A stretch of DNA of 44,086 nucleotides from Ectobacillus sp048976805. Lineage in GTDB: Bacteria; Bacillota; Bacilli; Bacillales; Bacillaceae_G. The stretch lies in assembly GCA_048976805.1 (NCBI GenBank), contig JBHGUR010000092.1, forward strand, positions 1-44,086. Direction: 5' to 3'. The notes beneath the pieces are model-generated. The model searched no databases and was not told the DNA's origin. It was given only the letters and a program-made list of their open reading frames with translations. Below are positions 6,422 through 13,622 of this stretch, piece after piece (positions within the stretch are counted from its first letter, which is position 1; every line of letters starts with the position of its first letter). The translations under genes and the position numbers were made by a program.

Positions 6422-8410
6422 TCATCTTCTAGAAAACACATTCTTTACTTTACCGGCCACATAGCTGCTGCCGCCGCGCTCCTTCACATCTTCAATCATC
6501 ATTGCAATGACAGTGTCTGGAGCATTTGTATTATAGGCAACAAACCAACCATTTTCCTGTCCTTGCCCGCCTTTTTCCTTTTTCAGCTCTGCCGTTCCGG
6601 TTTTTCCGGCAAGAATTGCCCCTTCCATTTTAGCGGCCCGTCCTGTTCCTTCTGGATGGTTCACAACTTGAATCAACGTATTTTCAAGCAATTTTGCCTG
6701 CTCAGAAGTCATTACTCCTTCCTTCCATACTTTCCCTTCATTTTCTCCTTTTTTAAGAGATGGGGCAGGGATATTTCCGTCTGCAGCAATTGGCGCATAG
6801 GCAAGAGCCATATGCAACGAAGTCATGACTACCTCGCCTTGTCCATATGCCGTATCAGCAAGTTGGATATTCGTTTTCACACCATTGGCCGCAAGAGAGG
6901 ATTGCTGGAACGGATAAGAAAGAGGAAGCTTCTCTCCAAACCCAAATTTCTTCGCTTCCTCTACAAATCTCTCTTTTCCAATTTCCAAGCCTTGCTGGGC
7001 AAAATAAATATTATCCGAATACAGCATTGCTTTTTCAAGATTAACCGGACTCACTTCCTTTACCCGCGTGACATAATAGTTCCCCCATGATGAATTCTGC
7101 GCCCACTTCAAGCCGGATATCTCCTTAGCTTCATTAGGATTAAGCGTCTTTGTATTCAATCCGATTGCAGCGGTAATTGGCTTAAATACAGAGCCCGGTG
7201 CATATGCTTTCGTAAAACGGTTTAACATCGGTTTTTTCGGATCATTGCTCCACGCTTCCCATTGCGACGGTTTTATTCCTCTTACAAACGCATTCGGATC
7301 ATACGCCGGGCTGCTAATAAGCGCAAGCACCTCTCCCGTTTTCGGATTAACAGCTGCAGAAGTCCCCGCGTCTCCATTCATTTCCTTATATATGTCCTGT
7401 TGCAAGTTTGCGTCAATAGCAGCTACAAGCGTTTGGCCGTCCTTCGCTTGGCGTTTCGCAAGCTCTTTTTTCTCGTTTCCGTTAGCATCTACAATATAAA
7501 TACGGCCGCCGTCTTCCCCTCTCAGTTCATTTTCATATACTTGCTCCATCCCTGCTTTTCCAACTACATCACCTGGCTTATAGCCCTTTAGCTTCTTTAA
7601 ATCCTCCGCACTTACTTCCCGGATGTAGCCCGTCAAGTGCGCTGCAGCTTCTTTTAATGGATACGTCCGCATCGGTATTTGCTGCACCGCTACTCCCGGC
7701 AAGCTTATATAGTCATCATCATTGGCCTCATCGGGCAGCACGGCAATCGGCACGAAATAATGCGGCTGCACCCACTTCGCCTTTATCTTGCTTTCAATAT
7801 TTTCCACAGCCATGCCAAGAAGCATCGCCAAAGCTTCCTTTGTCTGCTCTGCGTCAGGTCCTAGTTTTTCCGGTACAATCCCAACCTGCTTGGCCGCGCC
7901 ATTGATTGCAAGACCATTCCCATTTCGGTCAACAATCTCCCCGCGCTTTGCTTCAAACGTCTTTACCCGTACTTTATCCCCTTCTTTCATGCCCGGAAAA
8001 ATAAGCGACGGATTCCATTGAACCCTCCATGCCGTTTCTTTCTCTTGCTTTTCTTTTACAAGTTTTATGCTGTTTTTAAAGGAAAACGGTCCGGCGAGAG
8101 CTTCCATTTTCGCTGTGTAACCGAGCTGCACCGTATCATTTTTCTCCTTAACTTCTTCAGGTACAACTGGCGTTACCTTCAGCTTGCTTACTTCAATGCC
8201 GCTATAGATGGTTTTATAACGTTTTGTAAAATCTTCTTTTGTAATTGCCTTTTTCGATTGACTTGAAAGCTGTTCATACATCTTATCAAACTGCTGATTG
8301 TTCCATGCTTTTATGTATGCTTCCAAAGCTTCCTCGGGCCGTGGTTCCTTTTGGCACCCTGTCAGCACAAGAAAAAAGCAGCATATGACTAATCCCCAAG
8401 CTTTTCTCAT
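6422..8410 (-). CDS. pbpC: Penicillin-binding protein, class B, MecA/PBP3 type
   Basis: A D,D-transpeptidase that crosslinks peptidoglycan at the outer face of the membrane. It has 662 residues. There is a lipobox (LTGC, Cys19), so it is probably a lipoprotein. An NTF2-like MecA_N domain follows (about 25-140), then the PBP dimerisation domain (about 150-320) and the transpeptidase domain with S407-V-F-K410, S465-D-N467 and K603-T-G605. The architecture is that of B. subtilis PbpC and the low-affinity MecA/PBP5 group, so reduced beta-lactam affinity is possible but not shown. The ATG 8410 start follows GGAGG by 8 bases. The longer open frame runs back into dfrA and is not real. Confidence 0.95.
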   Translation of the reverse strand: MRKAWGLVICCFFLVLTGCQKEPRPEEALEAYIKAWNNQQFDKMYEQLSSQSKKAITKEDFTKRYKTIYSGIEVSKLKVTPVVPEEVKEKNDTVQLGYTAKMEALAGPFSFKNSIKLVKEKQEKETAWRVQWNPSLIFPGMKEGDKVRVKTFEAKRGEIVDRNGNGLAINGAAKQVGIVPEKLGPDAEQTKEALAMLLGMAVENIESKIKAKWVQPHYFVPIAVLPDEANDDDYISLPGVAVQQIPMRTYPLKEAAAHLTGYIREVSAEDLKKLKGYKPGDVVGKAGMEQVYENELRGEDGGRIYIVDANGNEKKELAKRQAKDGQTLVAAIDANLQQDIYKEMNGDAGTSAAVNPKTGEVLALISSPAYDPNAFVRGIKPSQWEAWSNDPKKPMLNRFTKAYAPGSVFKPITAAIGLNTKTLNPNEAKEISGLKWAQNSSWGNYYVTRVKEVSPVNLEKAMLYSDNIYFAQQGLEIGKERFVEEAKKFGFGEKLPLSYPFQQSSLAANGVKTNIQLADTAYGQGEVVMTSLHMALAYAPIAADGNIPAPSLKKGENEGKVWKEGVMTSEQAKLLENTLIQVVNHPEGTGRAAKMEGAILAGKTGTAELKKEKGGQGQENGWFVAYNTNAPDTVIAMMIEDVKERGGSSYVAGKVKNVFSRR

Positions 8411-8452
8411 TTCTTTTTCCTCCTTATTCCATACCCTTCCATTATAATACAG

Positions 8453-8494
8453 GTTGAAAAAGAAAAGAGCCAGTTTTCCCGACTCTTTTTCAAC
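8453..8494. terminator. Hairpin between dfrA and pbpC
   Basis: GTTGAAAAAGA...AGAGCCAG and its near complement around TTTTCCC overlap the dfrA stop. They would end dfrA transcription before pbpC. Confidence 0.7.
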
Positions 8495-8975
8495 TTCTTT
8501 CATAGATAGTAAAATAATATTCGTATGGATTCTTTTCATCCTGAATTCCTTTTGCACGGGAAACTTCGCGCCATTGTTCCAACGAAATCTCCGGAAACCA
8601 CGTATCCCCTGTAAAAGCCTCTTCAATATGCGTGACATACAGCCGATCTGCAATCGGCAGCGCCTCTTTAAACAACTCTGCTCCCCCAATGATAAACACT
8701 TCTTCAGAAGACGCGCCATACCGCTCTAATACCTCTGTTAAAGAATGTGCAATCGTACAGCCGTCTGCCTTGTATGACTTATTTCTTGTTATGACAATGT
8801 TCTCTCGGCCAGGAAGCGGGCGGCCGATGGCTTCAAAAGTTTTGCGTCCCATTACGATAGGATGCTCCATTGTTACCCGTTTAAAATATGCCAAATCGGC
8901 AGGCAGCCGCCACGGCAAATCATTATTGCTTCCAATAAGACGATTTTTATCCATTGCAACGATAAGAGAAATCAT
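8490..8975 (-). CDS. dfrA: Dihydrofolate reductase
   Basis: It reduces dihydrofolate to tetrahydrofolate with NADPH. The 161-residue length is typical. Visible family segments: MISLIVAMDKNRLIGSNNDLPW at the N-terminus (substrate loop with W, L-P-W), GRKTFEAIGRPLPGR near residue 43, VIIGG-type FIIGGAELF near residue 94, and the acidic residue following DLPW-RLPAD. The ATG 8975 start is preceded by GGAGGC. In Bacillus this gene normally sits close behind thyA, whose product makes the dihydrofolate. Here a mobile element (9081-9359) has been inserted between them. Confidence 0.97.
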   Translation of the reverse strand: MISLIVAMDKNRLIGSNNDLPWRLPADLAYFKRVTMEHPIVMGRKTFEAIGRPLPGRENIVITRNKSYKADGCTIAHSLTEVLERYGASSEEVFIIGGAELFKEALPIADRLYVTHIEEAFTGDTWFPEISLEQWREVSRAKGIQDEKNPYEYYFTIYERS

Positions 8976-9080
8976 GGAATGCCTCCTTCTTGAATTACTT
9001 TGTAACCATGATGTTTAATTAGATTGCTTTTTCTGGATGCACCGCAGCAATCATTCTCCCATTTCGGTTTTTAAAATTAT

Positions 9081-9359
9081 GGCTCTGTTAAACTTGATTG
9101 TTGGTTTTCCACTACAGGCGGACGCTTTCTGCGGGCGGGGCCGAGCCGCTTCCCTCGCTACGCTCAGTCCGGGGTCTCGGCTGTCCCGCTTTTCCCGCTG
9201 GAACCGCCGCCTTTCGTTCCAAATCAACAAGTAAATCAAAATCAACATTAGCCTTTAACAGAGACATCCATGCTATTGTGAATAGCACCACGATAGATAA
9301 AAATTACATTTCATGGTATAATTGAGGGTTACCAAAAATGAGTAACTTTTAGGGTAGCC
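9081..9359 (+). mobile_element. Long MITE-like element (body 1 plus tail) between thyA and dfrA
   Basis: A 279-bp non-coding unit flanked on both sides by AAAATTAT (9073-9080 and 9360-9367), an 8-bp target duplication. The left end is GGCTCTGTTAAA and the right end, read inward, is GGCTACCCTAAAA. The body has the GC-rich CGCTTTC-GCGGGCG...CCCGCTGGA arms of a repeat I recall as widely dispersed in Bacillus genomes. At 9254-9263 it passes through an internal TTTAACAGAG, where the short copies end, and continues as a 96-bp tail (9264-9359). It ends 4 bases from the thyA stop. Confidence 0.88.
9264..9359 (+). repeat. Tail module with two hairpins and an outward promoter-like site
   Basis: It starts ACATCCATGC and contains hairpin GCTATT-GTG-AATAGC, then CACCACGATAGATAA, a TGGTATAAT extended -10-like box (9314-9322), and a second hairpin GGTTACC...GGGTAGCC. 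The same module is at 36874-36967 and, partly, at 35149-35206. Both stems change in paired positions between copies. Confidence 0.75.
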
Positions 9360-9363
9360 AAAA

Positions 9364-10158
9364 TTATATAGAAACCGATGCCTTAATATGGGGATGCGCT
9401 TCATAATTCAAAATCTCAAAATCCTCAAACTTATAATCAAAAATCGACTTTGGTTTGCGTTTAATAATTAATTTAGGCAATGGATACGGCTCTCGTGTTA
9501 GCTGCAACTTCGCTTGTTCAAGATGATTTAAGTATAAATGCACATCCCCGCCGGACCAGATAAATTCTCCCACTTCTAAATCGCATTGCTGCGCAACCAT
9601 GCGCGTCAGCAATGCATAGCTTGCAATGTTGAACGGGACGCCAAGGAAGAAATCGCATGATCTTTGATTGAGAAGACAAGAAAGCTTCCCATCCGCTACA
9701 TAAAATTGAAACGAATAATGGCACGGCGGCAGCGCCATTTGCTCCAGGTCTCCAACATTCCAGGCGCTGACAAGCAGGCGGCGCGAATTCGGATTCGTTT
9801 TAATTTGCTCAATGACTTCTGCTATTTGGTCTATAGTGCGCCCGTCTTTTGTTTCCCAACGGCGCCATTGCTTTCCGTATACCGGTCCGAGCTCTCCATT
9901 TTCATCAGCCCACTCATCCCAAATAGAAACGCCGTTTTCCTTTAAGTATTTTATATTGGTATCTCCGCTTAAAAACCATAACAGCTCGTGAATGATAGAA
10001 CGTATATGTAATTTTTTAGTGGTAATTAAAGGAAATCCTTTTGATAAATCAAACCGCATCTGCCGAGCAAACACAGATAATGTACCGGTACCGGTCCGAT
10101 CTTCCTTTTTCACGCCATTTTCTAAAATGTCCTGCATAATTTCTAAATATTGCTTCAT
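9364..10158 (-). CDS. thyA: Thymidylate synthase (ThyA type)
   Basis: It methylates dUMP to dTMP using methylene-THF and releases dihydrofolate for DfrA. It has exactly 264 residues, as in classical ThyA of the short (E. coli/ThyB-like) form. The segments RTGTGTLSVFARQMRFDL, the active-site Cys in ALPPCHYSFQFYV (near residue 146), the RSCDFFLGVPFNIASYALL dUMP site and the DVHLYLNHLEQ segment are all present. I chose ATG 10158 because GGGAGGG precedes it. The frame to 10209 lacks a ribosome site. Confidence 0.97.
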   Translation of the reverse strand: MKQYLEIMQDILENGVKKEDRTGTGTLSVFARQMRFDLSKGFPLITTKKLHIRSIIHELLWFLSGDTNIKYLKENGVSIWDEWADENGELGPVYGKQWRRWETKDGRTIDQIAEVIEQIKTNPNSRRLLVSAWNVGDLEQMALPPCHYSFQFYVADGKLSCLLNQRSCDFFLGVPFNIASYALLTRMVAQQCDLEVGEFIWSGGDVHLYLNHLEQAKLQLTREPYPLPKLIIKRKPKSIFDYKFEDFEILNYEAHPHIKASVSI

Positions 10159-10269
10159 ATATACAACCCTCCCTTTGTTCATTTTGCCTTGTCCGTTCCC
10201 TTCCGTCAACTTTTTATATTATTTCGGCATTTTCAGGTGCTATGCCGAACAAAATGTGACAGAAATCAA

Positions 10270-10328
10270 GTTTAGCCGCTTTTATGCACAGCCAACTTTT
10301 CTCTCCCCTCTAAAGAAGGGAGTTATAC
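10270..10328. repeat. Structured repeat family R, copy C (partial)
   Basis: AGCCGCTTTTATGCACAGCC...CTCTCCCCTCTAAAGAAGGGAG matches the right-hand half of the copies at 35008-35127 and 38855-38988. The small hairpin CTCCCTTC/GAAGGGAG-type ending is kept. It is non-coding and lies upstream of thyA. Confidence 0.6.
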
Positions 10329-10355
10329 TAGTATTTTAATTTGTATTTATGACAA

Positions 10356-10479
10356 GGCTCTGTTAAACTTGATTGTTGATTTTCCACTACAGGCGGACGC
10401 TTTCCGCGGGCGAGGCCGAGCCGCTTTTCGTTCCCAATCAACAAATCAATCAAAATCAACATTAGCCTTTAACAGAGTC
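10356..10479 (+). mobile_element. Short MITE-like element (body 1), copy 2
   Basis: A 124-bp unit with ends GGCTCTGTTAAA and TTTAACAGAGTC, which are inverted repeats with one change. It is flanked by TATGACAA and TATAACAA, an 8-bp target duplication with one later mutation. The body is a deleted version of the one at 9081. It lies right beside the terminator of the small gene at 10509. Confidence 0.85.
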
Positions 10480-10484
10480 TATAA

Positions 10485-10520
10485 CAAAAGAGACGTTGGA
10501 CATCTGTCCTACATCTCTTT
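10485..10520 (-). terminator. Terminator of the 50-residue gene
   Basis: AAAAGAGATGT...ACGTCTCTTTT pairs, with an inner AGGACA/TGTCC hairpin, and ends in T-rich DNA on the minus strand. It overlaps the stop codon. Confidence 0.7.
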
Positions 10521-10661
10521 TTTAATTATCTCCGCTATTTCTAAAAACTCTTCCTTGCTGAGGCGTACCTTCCCAAATGGCTCCTTATGTCCGTTATACT
10601 GAAAAATTTCTACATTGCCTTCAACAATATCAGCCTTCGTATGCTCATTCACCCGAAACAT
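10509..10661 (-). CDS. Small hypothetical protein (50 aa)
   Basis: Not recognised. A clear AAAGGAGGGG site lies just upstream of ATG 10661, and a terminator overlaps the stop, so the gene looks real. The product reads as a compact acidic/basic soluble peptide. It has an extended first half (EHTKADIVEGNVEIFQYNGH) and an amphipathic helix at the end (SKEEFLEIAEIIKKEM). It has no membrane segment or cysteine. It lies between two MITE-like insertions, which may have isolated it from its former neighbours. Confidence 0.75.
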   Translation of the reverse strand: MFRVNEHTKADIVEGNVEIFQYNGHKEPFGKVRLSKEEFLEIAEIIKKEM

Positions 10662-10746
10662 CTTACCCCTCCTTTTTATTCTTTAGCTTGCCCATTCTGC
10701 TAAATTCATACAAAAACTCACAGTTTTAAACAACGCTTTTTATAAT

Positions 10747-10890
10747 GGCTCTATTAAACTTGATTGTTGATTTTTCACTACAGGCGGACGCTTTCCGCGG
10801 GCGGGGCCGAGCCGCTTTTCCCGCTGGAGTCGCCGCCTTTCGTCCAAATCAACAAATAAATTAAAATCAACATTAGCCTTTAACAAAGCC
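10747..10890 (+). mobile_element. Short MITE-like element (body 1), copy 3
   Basis: A 144-bp unit with ends GGCTCTATTAAA and TTTAACAAAGCC, with TTTATAAT on both sides (10739-10746 and 10891-10898), a perfect 8-bp target duplication. The body keeps both GC-rich arms but lacks the central segment present in the 9081 copy. There is no reading frame. From 10899 to 11100 I see no gene. Confidence 0.92.
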
Positions 10891-11120
10891 TTTATAATAA
10901 GCAATACAATTGCTAGGCTTTATCCTGCTAAATGTTTCTAAACTTACGGTAGGTCATGTATTGCAAAAACAAAATCCTTAAGCATACTTTCAATAAACAT
11001 GTCATAAATCTTTAACAATCCCATGGCATACATACAACCTTCGCCTTTTGACAGACCGGCTGTGGATAGAATGAACATGGTTCTATAAGTGAGACACATG
11101 TTGCAAAGGGGGAAGCTGTG

Positions 11121-11198
11121 ATGGACGTATCTACTCTATGCCTTATTGCCAGCATCGGAACACTTGTATTTTTCGTATACCAGGCAATCGTTGATTAA
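11121..11198 (+). CDS. Very small membrane peptide (25 aa)
   Basis: ATG 11121 follows AAAGGGGGAAG at a good spacing, and a strong terminator begins three bases after the stop. The peptide is almost all one hydrophobic span (CLIASIGTLVFFVYQAI) with an acid at each end. It resembles small holin-like or type I toxin-like peptides in size only, and no antisense RNA gene was identified. TTGACA occurs at about 11048 but without a convincing -10. Confidence 0.55.
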   Translation: MDVSTLCLIASIGTLVFFVYQAIVD

Positions 11199-11200
11199 GC

Positions 11201-11235
11201 AAAACGAAGCACGGGGAAAATCCCGTGCTTTGTTT
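11201..11235. terminator. Bidirectional terminator at the end of the T4SS-like operon
   Basis: AAGCACGGG, a 6-base loop and CCCGTGCTT with A/T runs on both sides. It serves the 25-residue gene on the plus strand and the seven-gene operon on the minus strand. Confidence 0.9.
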
Positions 11236-11244
11236 ATGAATATC

Positions 11245-12084
11245 CTATTTAACCAACTTCATCGTAATATAGCGAAATAAAACCGATTTTCCGGCACCGC
11301 CGGCGACTCCAGCCGCCTTTCGTCCAGCTCCGGTGCTGTATAAAAATTTCCGCAAAAAACCCGGGCCCGTTAAACAAAAGATCATAAACCCAAATCCGAC
11401 AATAAAATCTTGAAGCTCTTTCGCATCACCGATACTGTTAAAAGCAATCCAAATAATCATAATTTGCAAACTTTGTGTAAACACAGTCGCAATCGTTTCG
11501 CGCCACCATATGTTCCAAATATTCATATCTTCATTCATGATAGACCAAGCAGCAACTGGACTCATAATCAAAATAATTAAAATTTCAACCGTACGAATAA
11601 TATATTGAATCGACAACAATAGGAAAATAATTGACATTCCAAGCCCGGCCATAAGCACGGCTGTATTGCCGGTAACAGGAACAGCAACAAACTTAGAAAA
11701 CGTCTCCACTTCAATTCCTTTATTTAAAAAGATAGTTACAATTGCATTGTTAAGGGGGAGCAAAACATCTTTTAACAGGATAGGCGCCAACACAGCAAGC
11801 GTTCCTCCTAGAAGCATGCGCACTATAACCTCTTGTACGCCCCGCTGGCTATATCCGCCCGCTCTTTCTATAATTAGCTTAAACATGTTAAAAACGAAAA
11901 AAACAGCCCCTATTGTAACCGCAAGTACGTATACAATACCGTATGCTTCTGATACATATGCATACTTCGTTAAATCCGTAGGCGCAAACATATATATTTT
12001 CAGCCAGCTAAATGCTGCATTAGCGATATCCGTCATTACATCATGAATCAGCTCATTAAGATACTCAATCGGACTTTTAAACAT
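11245..12084 (-). CDS. VirB6/TrbL-like multi-spanning channel protein
   Basis: The last gene of the T4SS-like operon. The 279-residue protein has about six membrane spans and a conserved W-rich loop (SIMNEDMNIWNIWWRETIATVFTQSLQIMIIW, about 180-210). This is the form of the polytopic inner-membrane channel subunit of type IV secretion systems (VirB6, TrbL, ConG). The C-terminal tail is glycine/alanine rich and basic (GAGRKAAGVAGGAGKS). The start at ATG 12084 has AAGGAGAGGG upstream and lies 14 bases after the VirB8-like gene. Family assignment rests on topology, the W-x-x-E-T-x-x-x-x-x-x-Q pattern and context, so it is likely but not certain. Confidence 0.75.
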   Translation of the reverse strand: MFKSPIEYLNELIHDVMTDIANAAFSWLKIYMFAPTDLTKYAYVSEAYGIVYVLAVTIGAVFFVFNMFKLIIERAGGYSQRGVQEVIVRMLLGGTLAVLAPILLKDVLLPLNNAIVTIFLNKGIEVETFSKFVAVPVTGNTAVLMAGLGMSIIFLLLSIQYIIRTVEILIILIMSPVAAWSIMNEDMNIWNIWWRETIATVFTQSLQIMIIWIAFNSIGDAKELQDFIVGFGFMIFCLTGPGFLRKFLYSTGAGRKAAGVAGGAGKSVLFRYITMKLVK

Positions 12085-12098
12085 ACTTTTCCCTCTCC

Positions 12099-12620
12099 TT
12101 ATCGGGCCGGTATATCCGCCAACACAGCAACCTTGTCAATACGCCACCTGTCGCTTTCTTGCAATTCCATCCGCACATAATGCACACTTGTTGTCGTTAT
12201 GCCATTGATGGTAATCGTACGTTTGATAGCCGCAATGATTTCCGCAGCATTTTCGGTGATGTCCCCATTATATATGTAAATATCGTTTATTTTCATTTGA
12301 ACATCTGTTTTCGGTTTTTTCGCCTTTTCCCCAAGCGGTACAACTTCAGCTTTTCCTCGCTTCGTTGTCAGGTCATCTAGCTTTTCTAGATTATTTCCGC
12401 TGTAAAGTACCGTACTGAACTCTCGTACCGTTTCTTCAATATTAGGGTGTAATCCCTTTCCATTTGCCTCTATATGCTGCCGGCTTTCCCCTTGTACTTT
12501 AGCAAGTTTTTTCTTTAAATCCTTTGTCTCTCGCAAGCTATCTAAATAAAAGTAAAATAACCAGGTCATACAAATAAAAAATGAGAGAAAAAAAATGAGT
12601 ATCCACCTTGCCTCTTTCAT
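12099..12620 (-). CDS. VirB8/TcpC-like assembly protein
   Basis: A 173-residue bitopic protein. A basic N-terminus and one membrane span (about 6-25) are followed by a short coiled coil (about 28-45, RETKDLKKKLAKVQGESRQ). An extracellular alpha/beta domain (about 60-173) ends in a strand-rich region like the NTF2-like fold of VirB8, TcpC and ConB (VHYVRMELQESDRWRIDKVAVL). ATG 12620 overlaps the CwlT stop by 4 bases (ATGA), so translation is coupled. It is shorter than TcpC/ConB, with one rather than two NTF2-like domains. The call is by architecture and position. Confidence 0.65.
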   Translation of the reverse strand: MKEARWILIFFLSFFICMTWLFYFYLDSLRETKDLKKKLAKVQGESRQHIEANGKGLHPNIEETVREFSTVLYSGNNLEKLDDLTTKRGKAEVVPLGEKAKKPKTDVQMKINDIYIYNGDITENAAEIIAAIKRTITINGITTTSVHYVRMELQESDRWRIDKVAVLADIPAR

Positions 12621-13621
12621 CTGCTTCCTCCCGTCGGTACACGTCCATACCCGTAAATTTTGCTGCGCCACACCGGTTTTGTCAGATCACTGTATTCAAC
12701 GCCGCTGCTGTTGCTGTTGTACATTTTGCCATTGCCGACATACACGCCGACATGGCTAATAAAAGCATGGTCGCTCGTTCCTGTAAAAAAGACTAGATCG
12801 CCCGGCTGCAGTTCTTGTTCGCTAATTCGTTTTGTGTACGCGTATTGCTCTTGCGCGGTGCGCGGCAGGTGTACGCCGGCTGCTGCGTACATCCATTTCG
12901 TAAGACCGCTGCAGTCAAAGCTCGTACTAGGCGTTTCTCCTGCCCACACATATGGCCAACCTTCATATTTCAAGCCTTCCTCCATAATTTCCTGAAACAA
13001 ATCACTGCCGCCGGTTATGCCTTGGCTGCTATTTAAAAAATTCATCACCTTGACGGCATACGTATAATCTCCATAGCAATAAGGGCTGCGCCAGCCACAA
13101 ACACCAGTTGTTGTATGGAGCGCCGAAAATTGCTTGCGAAGTTCTTCCGTTCCAACCTTGCCATGATCTTTAATATAATATAGCCAGCCAGGTCCATAAT
13201 TGTAGCTTTGAATGATGGTTGGCAAATCGGTAATACCAAGCTTCCCTGCCGTCTCCAGCATGTTTTTCCAATGAATCACGCCTTGCCTTATACTTGCAAC
13301 CGGATCGGTAATCGTTCCCGGGGCAAAGCCTGCCGATTCACTGCTTTGCATCACATCTGCGGCCCTGCCGCCGCTTTCCTGCATCATGATAGATAAAAGA
13401 ACGGGAACCTGCTCTTCGCCGAGTCCATATTGTTGTACATATTCCTTTACTATCGGCTCCCAGCGCAATACTTCCGGCGCCATATTCCTTTGCGGAAACG
13501 TTTGCTGTGTATTATATAAAGGACTTGCAAATAAAAGAAACAAAAGCAGGCTTATAAATAAACAAACAGCCAATAGCTCCCGCCAATGCCTTATGGCGCC
13601 AAGCGCTGCTTTTGCATACAT
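12617..13621 (-). CDS. cwlT: CwlT-type bifunctional cell-wall hydrolase (lysozyme + NlpC/P60)
   Basis: A 334-residue, membrane-anchored wall hydrolase. It has a membrane span at about 16-32 and a lysozyme-like muramidase domain at about 50-200 with Glu82 in MMQESGG and the QSYNYGPGWLYYI segment. An NlpC/P60 endopeptidase domain (about 208-330) has Cys237 in FDCSGL and His290 in FISHVGVYVGNG. This is the two-domain enzyme of Tn916 (Orf14) and ICEBs1 (CwlT), which opens peptidoglycan for a T4SS. ATG 13621 has GGAGG 8 bases upstream and follows the VirB4 stop by one base. It is the strongest single link between this operon and conjugation machinery. Confidence 0.92.
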   Translation of the reverse strand: MYAKAALGAIRHWRELLAVCLFISLLLFLLFASPLYNTQQTFPQRNMAPEVLRWEPIVKEYVQQYGLGEEQVPVLLSIMMQESGGRAADVMQSSESAGFAPGTITDPVASIRQGVIHWKNMLETAGKLGITDLPTIIQSYNYGPGWLYYIKDHGKVGTEELRKQFSALHTTTGVCGWRSPYCYGDYTYAVKVMNFLNSSQGITGGSDLFQEIMEEGLKYEGWPYVWAGETPSTSFDCSGLTKWMYAAAGVHLPRTAQEQYAYTKRISEQELQPGDLVFFTGTSDHAFISHVGVYVGNGKMYNSNSSGVEYSDLTKPVWRSKIYGYGRVPTGGSR

Positions 13622-13622
13622 G

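Noticed and set aside
9081..10890. CRISPR-like direct repeats
   Set aside because: The copies are long, widely and irregularly spaced, bounded by inverted ends and target duplications, and have no spacers.
11048..11075. TTGACA as a promoter for the 25-residue gene
   Set aside because: No -10 hexamer at 16-18 bases. The nearest TATAAG is about 30 bases away.
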